This document shows positions 59,367-64,000 of a stretch of DNA of 64,000 nt, piece after piece. Both the position numbers and the translations under genes were made by a program. A model generated the notes under the pieces. That model was not told the DNA's origin. It did no database searches and saw only the letters and a program-made list of their open reading frames with translations. Origin of the DNA: JALCOL01 sp022649665 (lineage in GTDB: Bacteria; Bacillota; Bacilli; Lactobacillales; Enterococcaceae); assembly GCA_030372335.1 (NCBI GenBank), contig JAUDCW010000001.1; one strand, written 5' to 3'. Numbering within the stretch: position 1 is the stretch's first letter; each line of letters opens with the position of its first letter.

Positions 59367-60128
59367 TTAACCGAATTTCCCTGAAATGTAATCTTCGGTC
59401 TCTTTTTCGCTTGGATTCAAAAAGATCTTCTTCGTCTTATTGTGTTCGATCAATGTCCCGTCCAGGAAAAACGCTGTCCGGTCGCTGATCCGCGATGCTT
59501 GCGCCATCGAGTGTGTCACGATGATCATGGAATATTGATGCTTCAGGTTGAAAAGCATATCCTCGATCTTGCCGGTCGAGATCGGATCCAGCGCACTGGT
59601 CGGCTCATCCAGCAAGATCACTTGCGGTTTGACTGCCAAAACACGTGCGATGCAGACGCGCTGCTGCTGACCGCCGGAAAGCGACAACGCGCTTTGCCGC
59701 AGTTTATCTTTGACATCGTTCCAAACGGCCGCCGCCCGCAAACTTTCTTCCACCACTTGATCCAATACTTTCTTATTCTTCTCTCCATTCAATCTTAACC
59801 CAAAGATGACGTTGTCGTAAATGGAAAAGGGAAAAGGATTTGGCTGCTGGAAGACCATCCCGATCTCTTTGCGCAGTTCAACGGTATCAACGCCGGGAGC
59901 ATAGATGTCTTTTCCTTCATAAACAACGCTGCCGGTGATCGTCACATCCGGGATCAAATCGTTCATGCGGTTCAGCGAACGCAGAAATGTCGACTTGCCG
60001 CAGCCGGAAGGCCCGATCAGACTGGTGATCTCGCCTTTGTTCATCGCCAGCGTGACGCCCTTCAACGCTTCTTTTTTTCCATAATATAAGTGCAGATCTT
60101 TGGAGGCGATGATTTCTTTTGATTTCAT
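59367..60128 (-). CDS. pstB: Phosphate ABC importer ATPase (second copy)
   Basis: The product has 253 residues from the ATG at 60126-60128 (GAGGAGGAG upstream). Walker A is GPSGCGKSTFLRSLNRMND, the signature is LSGGQQQRVCIAR, Walker B is VILLDEPTSALDPIS and the switch His is in IVTHSMAQA. It drives phosphate uptake through PstA/PstC. Two consecutive pstB genes are common in lactobacilli and streptococci; the two differ clearly in sequence, so this is not a recent duplication. Confidence 0.95.
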   Translation of the reverse strand: MKSKEIIASKDLHLYYGKKEALKGVTLAMNKGEITSLIGPSGCGKSTFLRSLNRMNDLIPDVTITGSVVYEGKDIYAPGVDTVELRKEIGMVFQQPNPFPFSIYDNVIFGLRLNGEKNKKVLDQVVEESLRAAAVWNDVKDKLRQSALSLSGGQQQRVCIARVLAVKPQVILLDEPTSALDPISTGKIEDMLFNLKHQYSMIIVTHSMAQASRISDRTAFFLDGTLIEHNKTKKIFLNPSEKETEDYISGKFG

Positions 60129-60138
60129 AAGCTCCTCC

Positions 60139-60948
60139 TCACCCAAAGTGCCCGGAAACATAGGCTTCCGTCGCTTTGATTTTCGGCCGCGTAAAGATGT
60201 GCCGCGTCACGTCGTACTCCAAAGCTTTCCCGCTGTAGAAAAAAGCGGTATAATCACTGATCCGCGCCGCCTGCTGCATATTGTGGGTCACGATGATCAG
60301 CGTATATTCATTTCGCAGCTGGATCAATGTTTCTTCCAGTTTGCTGGTCGAGATCGGATCCAGCGCGCTGGCCGGTTCGTCCAGCAGCAGGATATCAGGC
60401 TTCATTGCGATCGCGCGCGCGATGCATAAACGCTGGGCCTGCCCGCCGGAAAGCGCCAGTGCGCTTTTGTCGAGGCTGTCTTTGACTTGATCCCAAAGGG
60501 CCGCTTGTTTAAGAGTCGTTTCGACGATCTCGTCCAGTTTCGCCTTATCTTTCACGCCATACTGCTTCAAAGCAAATGTGATATTGTCATAGATCGATTT
60601 GCTGAACGGATTCGGACGCTGGAAGACCATCCCGATCCGCTTGCGCATCTCATAGACATCGACATCTTTGCGGTTGATGTCGACCCCTTTATACATGATC
60701 TTGCCGGTCACGCGTGTCCCGGCGATGCCGTCATTCATCCGGTTCAAAGAACGCAGATAGGTCGACTTGCCCGAGCCGGAAGCACCGATCAGCGCTGTGA
60801 TCCGATTCTTTTCAAACGGCAGTGTAACGCCTTTGATCGCTTCATTGGCGCCATAATAGACATGAAGATCTTCGGTATCGATCGCGATTTGATGGTTCGC
60901 TTTATTTAAATCGATGAAAAACGTTTGATCTAAATCGAAATTTTCCAT
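60139..60948 (-). CDS. pstB: Phosphate ABC importer ATPase (first copy)
   Basis: The product has 269 residues with a 25-residue N-terminal extension (FDLDQTFFIDLNKANHQIAIDTED) before the usual start of the ABC fold. Walker A is GASGSGKSTYLRSLNRMNDG, the signature is LSGGQAQRLCIAR, and Walker B is ILLLDEPASALDPIS. It may form a heterodimer with the second PstB. It follows pstA by 11 bp; a GGAGAT site precedes the ATG. Confidence 0.95.
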   Translation of the reverse strand: MENFDLDQTFFIDLNKANHQIAIDTEDLHVYYGANEAIKGVTLPFEKNRITALIGASGSGKSTYLRSLNRMNDGIAGTRVTGKIMYKGVDINRKDVDVYEMRKRIGMVFQRPNPFSKSIYDNITFALKQYGVKDKAKLDEIVETTLKQAALWDQVKDSLDKSALALSGGQAQRLCIARAIAMKPDILLLDEPASALDPISTSKLEETLIQLRNEYTLIIVTHNMQQAARISDYTAFFYSGKALEYDVTRHIFTRPKIKATEAYVSGHFG

Positions 60949-60959
60949 TTGTATCTCCT

Positions 60960-61844
60960 TTAGCTCGAAGTCATCCGTTTATGCAGCCGTGTACCAATGA
61001 TGCGGGCCCCAAAGTTAAAGAGCAGCACGACTAAGATCAAAACAGCGGAAGCTCCGGCAGAAACTTGCGCTCCATCCGGCATCGTGCCTTCGGTATTGAT
61101 CTTCCAAATATGTACCGCAAGTGTTTCGGCTTGGCGGAAAAGCCCGATCGGACTGGTGATGCTGAGCGGATTCCAATCCGAGAAATTGAGTGCCGGTGCG
61201 GATTGGCCTGCAGTATAGATCAGTGCCGCTGCTTCGCCGAAGATCCGGCCTGAAGAAAGGATCACACCGGTCAAAATTCCCGGCAGTGCATCCGGAACAA
61301 CGATCTTGCCGACCGTTTCCCAGCGTGAAAGCCCTAAAGCGAGCCCGGCTTCCCGCTGTGAATAAGCAACACTTTGCAAACTCTCTTCAACATTGCGCGT
61401 CAAAAGCGGTAAATTGAAGAAAGTCAAAGCAAATGCACCTGAAATGATCGAAAAGCCATAATCAAATTGGATAACAAACACCAGAAAGCCGAACAAGCCG
61501 ACAACGACTGACGGCAGTGAACTCAAGATCTCGATCGAGGTGCGCACAAGATCGGTGACGCGGCTTTTCGGTGCGTACTCCGATAGATAGATCCCGGCCC
61601 CCATCGAGATCGGGATCGAGATCACCATTGTGATCAGCAAAAGATAGAGCGAGTTGAAAAGCTGGATCCCGATCCCTCCGCCGGCTTGATACGCTTTTGA
61701 CGGTGAAGTCAAAAAGTGCCAGGAGATATAGGGTACCCCGCGAACCAGAATGTAACCTAAAAGCGCGACTAAAAGAAGAACGATCAGACCGGCAACGGTA
61801 TAAAGGACGCCCGTCGCGATCTTATCATTTCGTTTGGCTTTCAT
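60960..61844 (-). CDS. pstA: Phosphate ABC importer permease PstA
   Basis: The product has 294 residues with six hydrophobic spans and the inner-membrane EAA-type loop (REAGLALGLSRWETVGKIVVPDALPGILTGVIL). It forms the channel with PstC. Its ATG overlaps the pstC stop by four bases, coupling translation. Confidence 0.95.
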   Translation of the reverse strand: MKAKRNDKIATGVLYTVAGLIVLLLVALLGYILVRGVPYISWHFLTSPSKAYQAGGGIGIQLFNSLYLLLITMVISIPISMGAGIYLSEYAPKSRVTDLVRTSIEILSSLPSVVVGLFGFLVFVIQFDYGFSIISGAFALTFFNLPLLTRNVEESLQSVAYSQREAGLALGLSRWETVGKIVVPDALPGILTGVILSSGRIFGEAAALIYTAGQSAPALNFSDWNPLSITSPIGLFRQAETLAVHIWKINTEGTMPDGAQVSAGASAVLILVVLLFNFGARIIGTRLHKRMTSS

Positions 61845-62779
61845 TTATTCATTGCCCCCCTTCGCCCGATCCAGCGAATCAAAACGTTGAACACCAGCGA
61901 CATCAAAAGCAGGATCAATGCCAGCGACCAGAGTACGTCGTTTTCGACTGTCCCCATCACCGTGTTGCCGATCCCCATTGTTAAAATACTCGTAAGTGTG
62001 GCGGCAGGTGTCGTCAAACTCGTCGGCATGATCGCGGCATTGCCGATCACCATCTGGATCGCCAGCGCTTCGCCGAACGCACGCGCCATCCCAAAAACGA
62101 TCGCCGTCAGGATCCCCGGGATCGCAGCGCGCAGAACGACTTTGTAGATCGTCTGCCAGCGCGTCGCTCCCAGTGCCAGTGCCGCTTCCCGGTAGTAGCG
62201 CGGGACAGCTTTCAAACTATCGGTCGCCATCGTCGTCACGGTCGGCAAGATCATGATAAATAGCACAAATGTCCCCGCCAAGATCCCAAAACCCGTTCCG
62301 CCGAAAAAGCGGCGGATCACCGGAACGATCACCGATAAGCCGATAAAACCATATACGACGGAGGGGATCCCGACCAAAAGCTCGATGACCGGCTGCAGAT
62401 ATTTCGCGCCGCGTTTCGGTGAGATTTCTGCCATAAAGACTGCCGCACCGACTGCGAACGGCGTTGCCACGAGAGCAGCTAAAAAGGTGACCAGAAAACT
62501 GCCGATGATCATCGGCAGCGCACCGACGAGCGGTTTGCCATCTGGACCGGTCCCGCTCGGGTTCCACGTTTCACCGAATAAAAAAGAAAAGACATTGATG
62601 CCGTCTTTAAAAAACGTCGCAAGCCCTTTGCTCGCAACGAAAAGAAAAATCGCCAAAACAACGACAAGAATCAGCGCAATGCACAAGAGGCTCAAAAAGC
62701 GCCCCCGCTTCTCCGTTTTCGACTTTTTTGAAACAGTCAGCAGCTTCTGTTGGATCTCTTTATCGGTTAGCTTTTCCAA
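61841..62779 (-). CDS. pstC: Phosphate ABC importer permease PstC
   Basis: The product has 312 residues starting at TTG (62777-62779), with AAGGAGG 8 nt upstream. Six spans are seen after a charged N-terminus (DKEIQQKLLTVSKKSKTEKRG). The EAA loop is YREAALALGATRWQTIYKVVLRAAIPGILTAIVFG. It pairs with PstA. The rare start codon may keep its synthesis matched to its partner. Confidence 0.94.
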   Translation of the reverse strand: MEKLTDKEIQQKLLTVSKKSKTEKRGRFLSLLCIALILVVVLAIFLFVASKGLATFFKDGINVFSFLFGETWNPSGTGPDGKPLVGALPMIIGSFLVTFLAALVATPFAVGAAVFMAEISPKRGAKYLQPVIELLVGIPSVVYGFIGLSVIVPVIRRFFGGTGFGILAGTFVLFIMILPTVTTMATDSLKAVPRYYREAALALGATRWQTIYKVVLRAAIPGILTAIVFGMARAFGEALAIQMVIGNAAIMPTSLTTPAATLTSILTMGIGNTVMGTVENDVLWSLALILLLMSLVFNVLIRWIGRRGAMNK

Positions 62780-62792
62780 AGCCGAATCCTCC

Positions 62793-63662
62793 TTATTGCC
62801 GGTTCCCTATTAAATTACCCTGCCAGTCACGTTCGACTTTCATCTGCGATACAGGAATGTATCCCAATTGGGGAACGATCTCTTCTTGGACTTTTTTCGA
62901 GAGCATGTAATCCAAAAAGCTTTTGGTCAATTTCGTTGGTGCACCTTTCGTATACATATGCTCATAGCTCCAAATCGTCCATTGATTGCTTTTGACATTC
63001 TCTTCAGTCGGCTGAACATCGTCGACCGAAAGTGTCTGGACGGACTTATCCACATAAGAAAAAGCCACATAACTGATCGCTCCCGGTGTATCGGAAACGA
63101 TTTGGCGGACCATCCCGCTCGAATCTTGTTCTTGGGCTTCTTTGGCCGTTTTGCCCTTCAAGACCCAATGCTCGAATGTCGCGCGGGTCCCGCTGCCGTT
63201 TGCGCGGTTGAGGAGAACGATCTTTTGATCTTTTCCGCCGAGCGCTTGCCAATTTGTGATCTCGCCGGTGAAAATTTTCGCCAGATTTTCCATGGAGATA
63301 TTTTGGACCCCGACCTTTTTATTCGTGATTGGCGTGATCCCGACGACCGCGACTTTGTGATCGACCAGTTTGGACGCATCGATCCCCTTTTTCTCTTCGG
63401 CGAATAAATCACTGTTGCCGATCTGCACCGCGCCGTTTTGGACTTGCGAAAGTCCGGTCCCGCTGCCGCCGCCCTGCACATTGATAAATCTGCCAGGATA
63501 CTTACTGCTATAGTCTTCGCTGACCGTTTCGACCAGCGGCTGAAGCGCACTCGAGCCGACTGCGGTGATCGACTCGCCGCGATCGATCCATTTGCTGCAT
63601 CCGCCTAAAAAGAACAACAGCGCGATTCCGATTATGACCCCGTAAAGCGGCCTTTTTTTCAT
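62793..63662 (-). CDS. pstS: Phosphate-binding lipoprotein PstS
   Basis: The product has 289 residues. The signal peptide ends in the lipobox LGGC (residues 19-22). Phosphate-binding features include TAVGSSALQPLVE, INVQGGGSGTGLSQVQNGAVQIGNSD and NRANGSGTRATFEHWVL. It captures phosphate outside the membrane for PstCAB. GGAGGGAACG precedes the ATG. It is first in the operon; the upstream CTTAACATTAAGG stretch (63706-63718) could be part of a PhoP-type box. Confidence 0.95.
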   Translation of the reverse strand: MKKRPLYGVIIGIALLFFLGGCSKWIDRGESITAVGSSALQPLVETVSEDYSSKYPGRFINVQGGGSGTGLSQVQNGAVQIGNSDLFAEEKKGIDASKLVDHKVAVVGITPITNKKVGVQNISMENLAKIFTGEITNWQALGGKDQKIVLLNRANGSGTRATFEHWVLKGKTAKEAQEQDSSGMVRQIVSDTPGAISYVAFSYVDKSVQTLSVDDVQPTEENVKSNQWTIWSYEHMYTKGAPTKLTKSFLDYMLSKKVQEEIVPQLGYIPVSQMKVERDWQGNLIGNRQ

Positions 63663-63816
63663 TGATCGTTCCCTCCATTACCTGCCCCGATTCAGTTTCC
63701 TTCATTCTTAACATTAAGGAAACTTTCTAAAAAAAGCAAGTTAATTTCACGTAAAGTCCCGCAGCGATTTTCAGTATTTTCAGATGGAAAAAGTGGTTCC
63801 CACCTTTTTTGTTCTA

Positions 63817-63960
63817 TGTTATACTCTTAGTGGAATGCTTTATTCATGGATTACATGACAGCAAGCCTTCCTCCTGACAATTTTTTCCCCAAAAGATTGT
63901 CCAGGAAACATCATCCCTTACGAAAAGCAGATCGTCTCCCTGGCGGTCTGCTTTTCCATT
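63817..63960 (+). ncRNA. Candidate small RNA between pstS and the window end
   Basis: An extended -10 promoter (TGTTATACT, with TATACT at 63820-63825) is followed by a stretch with no good coding frame. It holds a stem-loop (CCTGACAAT facing ATTGTCCAGG) and a pyrimidine stretch CCTTCCTCC that could pair with ribosome-binding sites. A strong hairpin at 63922-63956 (GAAAAGCAGATCG/CGGTCTGCTTTTC) is followed by another terminator. No known RNA family recognised; the -35 element is weak. Confidence 0.4.
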
Positions 63961-63965
63961 TGTCC

Positions 63966-64000
63966 AAAAAAGGATCCGCGACAAGTCACGGATCCTTTTT
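63966..64000. terminator. Terminator at the right edge
   Basis: AAAAAAGGATCCG pairs with CGGATCCTTTTT around CGACAAGTCA; the window ends within the T-run. It may serve a gene beyond the window or the candidate small RNA. Confidence 0.7.

Noticed and set aside
59367..60948. Tandem pstB genes as a recent duplication or assembly error
   Set aside because: The two proteins differ along their whole length and have different N-termini; a double pstB is normal in lactobacilli.
63846..64000. Open frame to the right edge
   Set aside because: It reads straight through two terminator hairpins and shows no family resemblance.
1..64000. CRISPR arrays, rRNA, tRNA, transposases or prophage genes
   Set aside because: I looked for regular spaced repeats, rRNA-like sequence, tRNA cloverleafs and recombinase motifs and saw none that held up; the repeats found are isolated and tied to gene ends.

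Overview
The window looks like a low-to-medium G+C Firmicutes chromosome of the Lactobacillaceae type. The core at 48.8-63.7 kb is the order expected in lactobacilli: ccpA divergent from pepQ, a YtxH/DUF948 pair, galU, gpsA, lgt, hprK, a liaZYX-like envelope-stress operon, then phoU-pstB-pstB-pstA-pstC-pstS. I cannot fix the genus from sequence alone. No rRNA, tRNA, CRISPR array, transposase or prophage gene was seen.

Layout. 0-5 kb: a truncated secreted metallo-beta-lactamase-fold protein, a NifX-like/DUF134 pair, an alpha-carbonic anhydrase, and a GntP permease divergent from a GntR regulator. 5-10 kb: a small membrane peptide plus oleate hydratase, then a MarR/MFS multidrug pair. 10-17.5 kb: a Crp/Fnr-ribokinase pair, a GTPase, and a molbindin (Mop) facing a FecCD-type ABC importer that may carry molybdate/tungstate rather than a siderophore. 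17.5-23.5 kb: a LacI-controlled redox operon (fumarate-reductase-like flavoprotein, Fe-S old-yellow-enzyme homologue, SDR, YczE-like membrane protein). 23.7-30 kb: mixed genes, including an MFS gene cut by one nonsense codon and a 49-codon remnant of enolase next to gpmA.

30-42 kb is the most important region. A long leftward gene set faces a LysR regulator and encodes a flavodoxin-fold ene-reductase candidate (flavone reductase type), a 4-TM protein, a bacterial chalcone isomerase of the Eubacterium ramulus type, a P-loop ATPase, a four-subunit 2-oxoacid:ferredoxin oxidoreductase, phosphate butyryltransferase, butyrate kinase, a histidine-rich LVIVD beta-propeller, an OFA-family MFS carrier and a small unknown protein. 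My reading is a flavonoid (most likely flavonol/flavanonol) fermentation operon. Reduction of the flavonol is balanced by oxidative decarboxylation of an aryl-pyruvate, and ATP is made from the resulting arylacetyl-CoA. The first two enzyme calls rest on remembered family sequences; the linking chemistry is inference.

42-48.6 kb: DUF554, HtrA, a GntR/membrane-protein pair with a clear palindromic operator, and a CopB-type ATPase under a cop box. The right end holds a possible small RNA between pstS and the window edge. A dispersed intergenic repeat of roughly 100-160 bp with hairpin ends occurs at least five times in the left 24 kb.
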